A stretch of DNA of 64,000 nucleotides, taken from the NCBI GenBank assembly GCA_027886175.1, contig JAJNNQ010000027.1, positions 5,160,001 to 5,224,000 on the forward strand, given 5' to 3'. Of this stretch, positions 12,240-24,000 are shown piece by piece. The DNA is from Phylloscopus collybita (Eukaryota; Chordata; Aves; Passeriformes; Phylloscopidae). The translations under genes and the position numbers were made by a program. Positions within the stretch are counted from its first letter, which is position 1. Each line of letters opens with the position of its first letter. Under the pieces are notes generated by a model. It was given only the letters and a program-made list of their open reading frames with translations, did no database searches and was not told the DNA's origin.

Positions 12240-15200
12240 AAAAATCCTAGGAGAGATTCCTGACATCCAAGGACTGTGGGGTGCAAATATTCCATTTAAG
12301 ATTTTTTTTTGTTTGTTTTTATTAAAGAAATAAAATCAGAAAGACAGGATGGAAGCAGCCTGAATTCAAACCCTTCCCAACACTGTGATCAAATGAAAAT
12401 GACTCCCACTAACACAATCCCAGAGAGCCTTGGCCCTGCCTGGGTCAGGAGTGAAGGAAATCCCTGAAATCTCTGCTTTTCTATGAGAGCCCTGCTCTGC
12501 TGTCGCTGCAGGCAGCTGCTGACATTACTGTGGGTGTGTGCTTACATGGGGTTGAGAGTCTGGGGGGGACAGAGAGAGTTTTCCAATCGATTTCCCTGCA
12601 GCTTGTTTGTCCCTGCAGTGGTTCTTGGGGAAGGCAGAGTGTCAGAACAAAGCATTGCCCCAACACCTCGGGAAATGTTGAGCCCTGGAAGCATCAACCC
12701 CAAAGCTATTTTAGGCAGTGAATCCTCCCATGCTGGCACATGTGCAGCCCTCCAGCTGTCTGGGCTGGCAGCAGGATTTGGCCATTAATGGAAGATTTTG
12801 TGCCTCTTCACCCAATCCATCCTTGACTGAGGCTCAGCAGTTTTCCTGCAGCTCAGAATGGGGGGGTCCCAACACCCCTCAGTGACCAGTGGCATGGAGG
12901 AGCCAGGGAAAGGGACTTGTTTCTGAAGAGCTGCACAGATCTGAGGTTTTTCCCTGTGAAGAGGGGAGGTGAGAAGTTTTCCAGCAGAGCCTCAAGCCCC
13001 CACCCACAGGCAGGTCCCTGGCAGCACTAATGGTCCAGGAGTGGAAATTGATGGTGGGGCAAAGGCAGGACAAATTGATCCAAACCCTTGTCTGATGGAC
13101 GAAAATTTTCCAGCATATTGTTCAGTGCATTTAGTCTTAAATACTTAATTAAATTTTAAAGGTGTTCTCTTCTTTAACCCCCCACATTCACCATTCTTTA
13201 ACCTATCAGACCACTTTTTAATTCTATTCCTCTTCCTTCCAAAAGAAAACCCTCTGGATTTCTTTGGATGTCAGAAAGGAAGACTTTGGATATTTGGGTT
13301 TGATCCAGAAACATTTCACTTGCTCAAAGCCAAAGGAAAGGCATTTGCAATTTTTTTTTTTTTTTCATTGCACAATGCAGAAAGATGTTTTAGAGAGAGC
13401 AGAGATGAAGAGTGGCCCAGGGTGTGCCATGTCCCTGTTGGAGCCACCACTAGGACCCAAAAAAATCAGCTGTTTCCGCCCCCTAAAACCCACACTGTCT
13501 GTAGGGAACCTTGATGAGGACATGGTTTGCAGAGAAGGCTGCTCTACCCTGCAGAAAGTGTCTCTGGAAGCCCTGTGACCAAGGGATGGCAGCTGGGAGC
13601 CACCCACCCAGGGGGCTGGGAGATTGCAATCAGGAGTCAACAGAGATGAAGGATGGCAGAGGGAGAAACCCTGTGTTTTCTCTCAAGGAGGTGTTTTCTC
13701 TCCTTTATCTGGTGCACAAGCCTGTGTGTGTGTGTTAACTGTCAGTGCCTGGGACATTTCACATATTCCCTGCTGCTCAGCATCCCAGGGCAATCCCAGA
13801 AAAGGCAGTGGCTGCAGCAGCACCACTGGCAGCTCAAGAGCTTTAGCCAGGGTTGTAAGCACCCATCCTTCTCCAAAAGTCCCTTTTTGAATCCTAATTC
13901 CGTGTTTGTTCGAGGGCTCCTCTGGCTCCTGGTGCTCAGGGTGAGTCCCCAGCCTGTGGGGTTGACAGGTCAGTGCCACAGCTCAGTAAACTCCAGTCAT
14001 TAATGGTAAATAAAGGCTTAATCATTTGTGTAATCTCCCTTAATTACCAAAGAAAAGCAACTGGTCTGAGCCCACCCAGAGGCTGCGGTGTCAAACACTT
14101 CTCCTCATGGTGATTGATGCTGGGTCCCCAAAATTCAGGCTGATAGGAGCATGATGAGTGAATGCTGATGGACAGGAAAAGGCACCTGGGGGGGACACAC
14201 CAACCCAGAGCTTTATTTTCAGCCCTGAGCTCCTCAGCCCATGGCTGGGAGTGGTTTCTACCAAGGCAGTCCATCATTCTTGCTGGAACTGTCCACTCAA
14301 GAGAACAAAACACATTAAAATGCCAGTCCTATTATTTTTGCTTTTCTCTCAACCCAGGATACTCAGTTTCATTGTAAAGAAGCTACTTTTCATTCCATTT
14401 TACCTGACAGTTATATTGCTTTTCTTCCTATGAGAGCCAAGTGCTGTCCATGGGTACTGCCCAGGATTTCAGATCTCTGTGTCCATTCAGCCCTCAGTGG
14501 GGATGAGGGACAGATTTCTTTAGTTGTGTGACATCTTTGCAGCATGAATTGCCTCCTGTTTTACAGCCCTGACTTGCAGCTTGCTGTGTGTGCAGCTAGA
14601 GCTGGTAATTTTTGACTAACAGTGGTATTAAATCATCAAATAAAAACTAATGAAGGAGAGAGCCAGAAGATGGTGATGATGATGAAGGGGAGGAATTCAG
14701 AGTAGCAGAGGGGGCCAGGCATCACCTATCCAGGGCTGCTGAATTTATGTGTGTGTTAATTAACATTTTGATTCATTAAGCTTGGCTCATGGTGGGGATT
14801 CATGGATGAGAAGGCAATTTAGGAGCTGGTGCCAAGCAGAAGTTTCTCCATCTCCCATTCTCCCATTTTTGTGCTGGTGAAGGACAGAAGTGGGTCTTTA
14901 AAAATGGAAATAAAAAGAGAGTGCAAATGGCAAGGTTTGGGGGCTCAAGGCAAGAGTGGAGGAGTTTGAGAATGGCCACAAACGAGGCTGCTGCCCACAC
15001 CAGGTTTTCTGAGACATGGCCATGATTAAGAGAGTGCCCCAAAATCTGGCATCTGGGTCTCCCAGCCCTCAATGACACCTGTACAAAGCACTGCACATCT
15101 TCTGCTGGATGCCATTCCATGGCACAGAGAGGTTACTGCCATGGGGAGAGTGATGATCACACCACTTGTGCAGCCAAGTGCTGAATCACCTGGGTCACCT

Positions 15201-17890
15201 CGTGAGATGCCATTGATATGTGTTACAGATATATTTTACAGAAGGAATATTTCCAGGATGTTTTATAGAGCCTTAATATCCTTTATATGTATTGCTTCTT
15301 TTATCCCTTTGCATTAAAAGCCAGGTGTACTTTTTTTTTGTCATGAATTCTGACCACCAGGGACTGTGGAGAGAGAAGAGTTACAGCTCAAACATTTCAG
15401 AAATCTCTAAAATTCACCTGTAATGGTCTCCTCATCCATCACTGCACTGCTATTTTAAGCTTCAAAACCCTGGGACACCATCCCAAGGCTCCAAGTGAGC
15501 ATTGCATGGACTCTTTTCACACCCTCCTAGGAATTATTAACCACAATTAAGATGGACCAGCTTCTCATGGGTGTAAATCAGCCCAGCCTGAGGCATCAAG
15601 CCTTGCTATTGTACAGCAGCAGAAGGCTTGACCCTGAGATCCAGGCAAGGAAACACTGATCCAAGAACCAGAGGGAAAGGAATGATCCTTCTTGAGGCTC
15701 CTCAAAATCTTCTCCTCTCTTCTCAGAGTGGGAAATACAAGGACTCATAAGCACAGAAAACAACCTGATTAATTCCAACTCAAATTCAAGAAACAAAAGG
15801 GTCAAAATCAGAAACTGATAGTTATTGTGCTCATTCTGCTTTGTCCAGTGCCTGTTGCCTGGCATTTTTACTGGTAATGATTTTTCCTTCAGAAAAAACC
15901 CCAGCCAAGTTACTCTGCTGGCTCACTGTACTTTTAAGAAGTGCATTTGGCCTCATGTGGATGCATCAAAATTTTGATGTTTAGCAGAAAATAAAAATAT
16001 TTGCACTCAGTTCATTTATAGAGCTTGCACGTAAAACCCTCCCCCTCAGGGCATTGCCAAGGAAAAGACTGGAAATAAAAATATAAATTCCAAACAGCAG
16101 TAAAATGTTTATCGCTTTGGGGGTTATGAGCGTTCAGCTTTTATTACTACAAAAATCAATTTACTGATCTCGGGCTTACTGCAAAATCACAAAAGTGAAA
16201 AGCTGAATTCATTTGTTGTCCAGGGTTTTTGCTGCTTCTCCTTTCCAATGCCTGGGGAGAGATGTGTCCTGCACATCCCTGCTCCCTTCCTCCTCCCCAC
16301 CTCTCCCAACACCAACCAAAGGTCAGGAGACTGACCTGCCTGGCTGCCCACCTGAGTCCCTGTACCTCTCCAAGGAGATCAAGAGTCCAACCTGAAAAAA
16401 ACAAAAAAAAACCCCGAGGAAATGGCCCAATTTCCTCTGGCAGGGGGTTTGGTTGTCTCAGGAGCCCACCAGGAGCTGCAGTTGGGGCTGGGGGTGCAGG
16501 ATATGGCTGAGCAAAAGGGCTGCTGATAAGGAAAGCATTTCACCTGGACTTCAGGTGTGGGTTGTCTGCTGGAAAGTGCAAATCTGTGCCTGCAAAATAA
16601 TGTTGTGATGGTGTGTTAGTCGTTCCAGTGGTCCAAATAATAAGATAAGAAGAGGAAAGAAAGGAAAAATAGATATTTAGATGTCACTCTGCTGTGACAC
16701 TTCAGAAGCTGTCATTCAGTGCAACACAATGCTCCCATGTAGCCACTCCTCTATTTTAATTTCTGGAGTTTTTAAGATTTTTAAAAAAATTATTATTAAT
16801 AAAAAAATCAATGTATGTTTTAACATTAAGTGGAATTTAAGTGTTTTAAGATTAAGTGGAAAAGCAGTGCAAAGAGTTTGGACAAAAATCTTCAGGTTTG
16901 CTGTCCCTCAGCAGTGGCCCAGAAGGGACTCATGGCCATGCTGCTGTGATGGCAAAACTTTTCAAATCCTTCACAGTCTGACACATTCAACTCCCAGAGT
17001 CCCTAAGTATTTCAGATAAAGGGAATTTCAGCCCTGATGATGATTTCTGGGGAAAAAAAATGTAGCAGAAACCCCATTTTTCCTCCAAATATTGAAGGAG
17101 GGCTGGGTCACCTCTACAAATAGTCAAAGCAAATGTTTTGGGGAGCAATGAGGAGGGTGAAAGCCACTGAACTGAGTGAGTCAGCAAATACCTGGGGATA
17201 GCAGCAAATTGTGGGAAGGAGAGGAGCAGGAGAGAGTGTTGGGGTGGGAGGGTGAAACTCCCACCTGATATTAATAGTTTTGGCCCACTCTCTGTGCTGT
17301 GATGTGATCAGAAGGACATGGAATCTGTGTGCAAGGGGCAAGGTTTGTACAAAATTTAAATCCCATTTTGCCACTGCAGTGACACCCCCAGCCTGTGGCC
17401 AGTGACATCCATCAGCCTCTGCACTGCACCTCTGTAAGCTGAGCACAGCTTGCTTCCATCCTTGTTGGGAACCCACGGGGCAGCCTGGATGTCTGGGAAG
17501 GGGATGGTGTCACCTTTGTGTGCCCTGACAACAGGAAGGTGACCCAGCCCAGACACAGGTGGGACTCCTGCCCTTGCCCTTACACCTCCCCACTTCCCCA
17601 GCAGCCCCACCCCAGGTGGGTTTGCCAGCTCTTGCACCTAAGCAGCCTCACAAGATTAATCTACCTATCTTGCAAAAGATGGAAAGTGCTTTACAATTGT
17701 TCCAGGGGGTCATCTGATAACCCTGTCAGGCTGAATTGTGCCATAATCAAATCCCCCCCACACCCTGGCACAGGGCAGGATGAATCAGTTGAGAGCAAAC
17801 ACCACTGGCAGACCCCACCAACATGAAAGGTATGAGCTCACAAATAATTATTTAAGAGTGTGCATGTTGGAGAGGATTATTTTTAACTTC
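12240..17890. other. Intergenic DNA, no supported gene
   Basis: There is no recognisable exon or RNA gene. The segment is AT-rich with scattered T and A runs (for example 13351-13365) and a short TGATGATGATGA tract near 14670-14686. The stretch 15880-16180 is particularly AT-rich and non-repetitive, but nothing identifies a function. Confidence 0.55.
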
Positions 17891-17891
17891 C

Positions 17892-18397
17892 AAAAAAAAA
17901 AAAAAAAGAGAAAGGAAAAAGGAAAAAGGAAAAAGGAAAGGGAAAGGAAAAGGGAAAGGGAAATGAAAAGGAAAAGGGAAAGGGAAATGAAAAGGAAAAG
18001 GAAAAGGAAAAGGAAAAGGAGAAGGAAAAGGAAAAGGAAAAGGAAAAAAGAAAAAGAAAAAGAGAAAAAAAGAGAAAGAGAAAGAAAAAAAGAGAAAAAG
18101 AAAGAGAAAGAAAGAAAAAGAAAAAGAAAAAGAAAAAGAAAAAGAAAAAGAAAAAGAAAAAGAAAAAGAAAAAGAAAAAGAAAAAGAAAAAGAAAAAAGA
18201 AAAAGAGAAAGAAGAAAAAAAACGAAAACGAAAACGAAAAAAAAAACGAAAACGAAAACAAAAAAAAAATAAAAATAAAAATAAAAATAAAAATAAAAAT
18301 AAAAATAAAAATAAAAAGAAAAAGAAAAAGAAAAAGAAAAAGAAAAAGAAAAAAGAAAAAGAAAAAAAAACAAAAGAAAAAAAAAAAAGAAAAAGGG
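17892..18397 (+). repeat. Compound purine microsatellite, about 500 bp
   Basis: Almost every base on the plus strand is A or G for about 505 bases. Sub-blocks are visible in order: A15, GGAAAA/GGGAAA-type hexamers (about 17915-18045), GAAAAA hexamers (about 18115-18195), AAAACG hexamers (about 18220-18260), AAAAAT hexamers (about 18268-18315), GAAAAA again (about 18316-18352), then A-rich tail. The open frames that cross it (K/R/E or F/L/S repeats) result from the lack of stop codons in such DNA and are not genes. Confidence 0.95.
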
Positions 18398-18925
18398 TGT
18401 CTTGGCTCGGAAGGCAGCAAATGACATAGGGAAAAGCTTTAAACTAGACCCTGAGGCAAACGGCCGTGCTCCTCTTGGCCCTGCAGTGCTCAGAGCACAG
18501 ATATCCCAGATCCTGCAGGAGCAGCCCCTCTGCCGGCAGCCGATGCGAGCAGGGAGCACCTTCCTGCGCTGCTCCCAGCTCCCCAGCCCCGCACAGAGTG
18601 AGCAATGCCCCATTTCCAGACTCCTCTGACAATGAACACCCCACCGCTCATTTACCAGCAAACCTCAAATACCCCTGCTCACCCAGCTCTGCCAGCCAAG
18701 GATCCCACAGCAAACATCCCTATCAATCAACCTTTCAACCTACTGATTTCCAAAAAGAAAAGTGTGGTTTTTAGGCAGGTTGTTTAACAGACCTCCCCAA
18801 AGCCACCAACCCCCGGCTGCTCCCTCAAGCCGTGACCAGAACCGCGGTGACACCGAGCTGCCACCACTGCTGCCACTGGAACTATCGCTGCAGCTCCAGC
18901 AGGGCCAGCTCATCTCCTCCAGGAT
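18398..18925. other. Spacer between two purine repeat arrays
   Basis: About 530 bases of ordinary, slightly GC-rich unique sequence separate the two purine-rich arrays. No coding exon or repeat family is recognised. Confidence 0.5.
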
Positions 18926-19322
18926 GGAGAGGAGAGGAGAGGAGAGGAGAGGAGAGGAGAGGAGAGGAGAGGAGAGGAGAGGAGAGGAGAGGAGAGGAGA
19001 GGAGAGGAGAGGAGAGGAGAGGAGATTTCGAGGAGATTTCGAGGAGAGGAGATTTCGAGGAGAGGAGAGGAGAGAAGATTTCGAGGAGATTTCGAGGAGA
19101 GGAGAGGAGATTTCGAGGAGATTTCGAGGAGATTTCGAGGACAGGAGATTTCGAGGACAGGAGATTTCGAGGAGATTTCGAGGAGATTTCGAGGAGAGGA
19201 GATTTCGAGGAGAGGAGATTTCGAGGAGATTTCGAGGAGATTTCGAGGAGAGGAGAGGAGAGGAGAGGAGAGGAGAGGAGAGGAGAGGAGAGGAGAGGAG
19301 AGGAGAGGAGAGGAGAGGAGGG
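18926..19322 (+). repeat. Nested satellite: GGAGA pentamer and 11-mer
   Basis: The block has three parts. A near-perfect GGAGA pentamer array (about 18926-19022) leads into a region where GGAGA units alternate with an 11-mer, GGAGATTTCGA (about 19023-19246). A second GGAGA pentamer array follows (about 19247-19321). Two of the 11-mer units carry a GGACA variant (about 19137-19160). All frames are open because the units lack stops; the resulting R/E/G-rich peptides should not be read as proteins. Confidence 0.95.
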
Positions 19323-19439
19323 GAGCAGCTCACATTAAATATGGGAAGTGACTGCCACCTCCAGCCCTCCGCCTGCTACTGGAGCCAGCAGCTCCTCGGG
19401 TGACTCGGGGGGAACCTGGAAACTCGTTTTACTGCTGCC

Positions 19440-19990
19440 TGCTTCTGCTGGAGATGTAAACAGTGGGGCTGGGGAGCAGAAACACGAGATGGCAATTAGC
19501 CCAGAGCTATTAGCTGTGCCTGAATATCATACACTCCGAGCTGCCTTGATCCACTGGAATTTATATGACTGTTAATGGGCACTGTAAATTGCTGTCAGCA
19601 TGGATAACCCAATCCTGGCTCTTTTTTTTTTTGGAGAGGTGAAGCAATGGGGGGAAGTGGAGGGGAAGGTGGCCTGAGATGGACGTGAGGAGCTGTATGA
19701 CAGCTCTGAGGCACTGCTGTCTGCTGGCATATAACAGATAATAAAAATATGCTTTAATTTAGAATGTAAGGATATGGTGTCAAAATAAAATGTCCCAAGG
19801 ACAAGGAGGGGAACATAAAAAAGTCACAGCCCATGCTGTGAGCATCAGCTGCACGTCATAAAGATACATTAATGGTATATTTCTTTAAAAGAAATTTTCG
19901 TACTTCGGAGTTTTATGAGAAATAAGATTTTTAAAATATCAAAAGGGGAAATTTTATGATTGGAGGGGAAAAGAACGTTCAGGCGAAGGT
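19440..19990. other. AT-rich unique block, possible conserved non-coding
   Basis: After the satellite the sequence changes to AT-rich, non-repetitive DNA with homeodomain-like ATTA/TAAT and GATA-like cores. This style is common in conserved non-coding elements near developmental regulators. I have no alignment, so this is only a candidate. No coding exon is seen. Confidence 0.25.
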
Positions 19991-20823
19991 GATGGGAACA
20001 GCAAGGGCCCAGAAATGAAACACTGGTACCTTTGGTGGTGCTGCAGTGCCCAAGGGCAATGACCCTGCTGGGCTGAGCCTGGGGTGCCCACCCTTCCCTC
20101 CACCCATTCTGCAACCATGGAACCAGTGGGAATTTTTAATAAATGGGAGCATGGCCAGGCCCCAGAGATCAGAGGTACAGGCACAAAATGATGTTGGATT
20201 GTAAAACAACAGGCAAGCAAAGCTGCTTAAACCAGATCCACTTATGTGCCAGTGGTCAAAAATAAAATCAATGAAAGAAATGAGGTTTTGATGTAAAATT
20301 TCAAACGTTAGAGATAAAATCAATTAAACTGGCTATGGATTATTCTGTTTTTATTCTGAGCTCAGAGAAATATTATGAAAAGCTCACAGCATTGAAGGAT
20401 CTGTGCTTCCTGGGTTCATCTGGGCTCTGGAGCAAAAAAGAGTCCCACGAGTTCATTTTTATCAGGGGAAAAAAAAAGCATTTTTTAACCCAGTGACTAA
20501 AATATCCATTCCTATTGTTCCACTTCTCTGTCAGCCACTGGGAAGAATAACCTGGCATTTCCTTCCCATGTCCTGCAGCTAAATCTGCAGGTTTCAAGGG
20601 AAAGCTCACAAAAATGGGGAATTTCTGAAAGTTTGATCCTGTGTGCAACCACCAGGGGCAAGCAGCTGTTGTTGGCCACTGCTTGTTGGTGTGGTTCTAA
20701 TATGGATTTCACTGACATGATTCTGACCAGAATCAGGGTGCTGGGGTGCTCTTGAGCTGGCTTGAAATCATTTGCTGCTTTAGTATGTGTCTTTAGAGAG
20801 TTAAACTGAGAGAGGGCAGGGTC

Positions 20824-21055
20824 AGATGAGATATCAGGAAGACATTCTTCCCTGTGAGGGTGGTGAAGCTCTGGCACAGGGTGCCCAGAGCAGCTGTGGC
20901 TTCTTCATCCCTGGAAGTGTCCAAATCTGGGTTGGATGGAGCTTGGAGCAACCTGGGATAGTGGAAGGTGTCCATGGCCATGGCAGGGGGTTGGAATGAA
21001 GTGAAATGAAGTCCCTTTGAACCCAAACCATCACAGGATTCTGTGTCATTTTTCT
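20824..21055 (+). mobile_element. CR1 LINE 3' fragment
   Basis: CR1 3' landmarks occur in order: GAGGGTGGTGAAGCTCTGGC, CACAGGGTGCCCAGAGCAGC, CTGGAAGTGTCCAAATCTGG, GTGGAAGGTGTCCATGGCC, and a degenerate tail with AACCCAAACCATCACAGGATT. It is plus-oriented and 5'-truncated. The tail is more diverged than in the copy at 12 kb, with an inserted GTGAAATGAA-like stretch, suggesting an older insertion. Confidence 0.92.
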
Positions 21056-21059
21056 GCAG

Positions 21060-24000
21060 CTCCTCTTACTCCTTGAAGATGAAGAGATTTTGCTGCAAAG
21101 CAGAGCAGAAGGGTCTGAAAAGGATGGGCATTGCTTGCCCAGACTGCATTTGGGTTCTCCTGTTTGGAGGATGGTGCCTGCCCTGCTCCAGCTGAACACA
21201 AAGGACCATGTGAAGAGAGTTGGTCAGCCTGCCAGCAAACCCCCAGCCCAGGAATGGCAGATCTGGAGCAAGAAGGTCAAAAATTCCATCCCAACCTCTT
21301 AGAAAGGCATCTTTATCTCAGCTATTAAGCCAAATTTGCAATTTCTTGGAGAGTACATTGTGCTTGTTAGTGTGACTGCTCATGGTGAGTGACTGTCAAT
21401 GCCTTGCATCCAAAACCTCTCTCAGGGCACTCAGTGTCCATCAGCAAACCCTCATGGCCCAGAAGAAGAGATCCCTCCCTCCCAACATTTAAAACCTGTG
21501 CTCAACCCAGCTGTGCAAAAATTGCAACTGTGAGCATTGTTCTTGCAAACTTTTTAGGAGAAACATCCTTAAAATGAGAACCAAGCCCTGTTCTCTTGGA
21601 CTCCTGATGCCACAACAGCATCCCCAAGGACCAGGAGGGGTCTCCATGAGGAAAAAGTGGCACCCCTCTTCCCCATGGCCCATAAAACGTGCCTACCATT
21701 CATTGTTGGGCTGCTCAGAGCCTTGTGTGGTCCATTATATTTTATGCCAGTTTCCTAAACATTCACAGTTAAATAAACTATGATAACACTTCATAAACAT
21801 TTTTCTAACATGCGGAATGTTTGACATGAATTTCAGCTATTTTAAAACTAATAAACAATTGTCAATCGGATGTTGGAGACTAAGCAGAAGCCACAACTGT
21901 TCTTATGGAACATCAAAGGCATAATAAATATCTGATTTTTTTTTTTTTTTTTAAAGCAAGGCTTTTGTGCTTTTGCTTTCGAGCCTCTGTCAAGAGCGTG
22001 GAGGGACGAGCGCTGGGGCTGTGTGTTATTGACTGCTCTGCTTTGGGTTTTCAGCAAAAAAATAGGGGAGGTTACACTTCATGGGATCAGCTTGCACTTC
22101 AGAAATCTCCTGGTGTTTTGGAAACAAGCTGAGCAGACACCAGGCTCCTGCAAGTGCAGGTACACTTTCTTCTCACAGGTGAGAGGCACCTTGCAGAGCC
22201 TCACTGGTTCTGCCACTCCTCTGGCATCACTCCTGGGGTGACCACGACCAATAGCACTTTGATAGCCCAAAGTTCCCTCCCCCAAGGGCATCTCTGGAGG
22301 ATTTTGCACTCCTGCAGTATCCACACCATGTCCCTGGGGCTGTGCCACCAGGCAGGGACGGCAGCACAGTATCAGGGCCCTGCAGCCCCTCCCTGGAGCA
22401 GGACCAGCCCTTTGATCATGCCCTGATGGGTGGGAAGGGGAGACAGCTCAGAAAAATATTTGTCAGGAGAAACACAACGTCAGTGGAATATTTTTTTTCT
22501 GAGGAGTGCCCTGGGTTGGGGAAGAAAAAAAAAAAAAAGAAGAAAAAAGAAGAAAAAGCTGTTTTCAAATAACAGCTCATTTAGCAAGAGATAGTCTGTC
22601 TCCTTTAATCCATTGTTCACGACGTCCCTACTGGTTAAAGGTTTCCCGCCCAACAACAAGAGCTTGGGAGCTTTGGAGAGGAAACCAGCACAGCCTAATA
22701 TTTATCTGTGGGCACATCCATCAGGAAGGAGGCACCCCTGGCAGCAGAGCTATCAGGCCCGTGCTCATGTCTCCTGTGCCACAAAGGATGTGCAGTTCCA
22801 GAGAGATGAAAGCTGTTCCCCTGTTTGGGATGAGGGATGGTGGCCAGCGTGGGGGAGGACTGCCAGGATAATTGTGCTGCTTTTATAGAAACTGGAGAGG
22901 TTTGGAGCCAAATCTGAGGGTGAGTTGTACAGTCTAAGGACCAGATGCACTGAAATCTCTGGTTTCTGCCATGACACAAGGCAGAAGCACTGGACAAGTC
23001 TTTAAAGCCACCCGTGAGGCTCACAGGGATTTGGGATGCTGTTGCCAAGCTGCTACAGAGCCAACAACCCCCAATACAGGGCTGTCCTTGTGCCTGAACA
23101 GCCCTGGCCCCTGGAGCCCCTCTGCCCTCACAAATCCTCCACTCAGTAGAACCCCAGAGGTCCATAAGATGAGGAAACAGGAAGGCATGAAGCTGTCAAG
23201 AAGCTCTCCCACCCTTACCCAGCACTGTCTGTGGGCTCCAAGGTGTGATGCCCAGGAAAACCACGCAGGGAGCTGCTGCAGCTTCCACTGGCTGGATGCT
23301 GCTCTGCTCCAGCTGACAAAACCCTCTCAAAATTCACACCTCAGCTCATGCCACAGCCAGCAGATGCCTGGTGCTGCTGCTCAGGCTTTGTTTCAGTCCC
23401 TTCTGCTCTGGGATGTCACTTCTTGCTGACACATCTGTGCCTCTCCCATCTGTGCTGCCGCCGTCCCCCTGCGTCAGAGCCACAGGGAGGTTTCTGCTGG
23501 CCCATTCTTGCCCCTCCTGCCCTGGCTGGCTGGGACAGGCACCCAGCTTTTCCCACCAGCAGGAAAAGGCTGGTGAGCCCCACTGGAGCCAGTCTGGCTG
23601 CTCTGGGCCGAGCTGGGCGCTGGGGCAGATAAGTAAACACTTGCAGCTCTGACATAAATTACTTTAGTCCTTGACAGCAGGACACTGACCAGGGTCGCCT
23701 GATAAGCGAGGGAAAGCCTTGCATGTCTCTCAGTCCCACTCAGATATTTCACAATAAATGTCACTGGGAAAGAATAGACACTTCTGTACCCATTAGGCAG
23801 CTGCATGTTCCTGTCACCTTGAGAAGAAGGGACGCATTGTCAGAGCTGTCGGGGCAGGCAGGAACCAGCTGTTAATCTGCTCTGACATCCTTTTTCACAG
23901 AGCAAGTGTGAACGGGGCGTTGCAAAAAACCCGGTGGAAAGGTGATTAAAAATAGGCCCTGCATGAGCATCTAGAGGGTCTGTCACTGTGCTGCTGCTGG

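Noticed and set aside
17780..18661. Long open frames (up to 269 codons) encoding K/R/E-rich or F/L/S-rich peptides
   Set aside because: They span the purine microsatellite, which lacks stop codons in several frames on both strands.
18740..19403. Open frames with EERRG / RGDFEE or LLSSP repeats
   Set aside because: They are readings of the GGAGA/11-mer satellite, open in several frames at once, with no start context or flanking exons.
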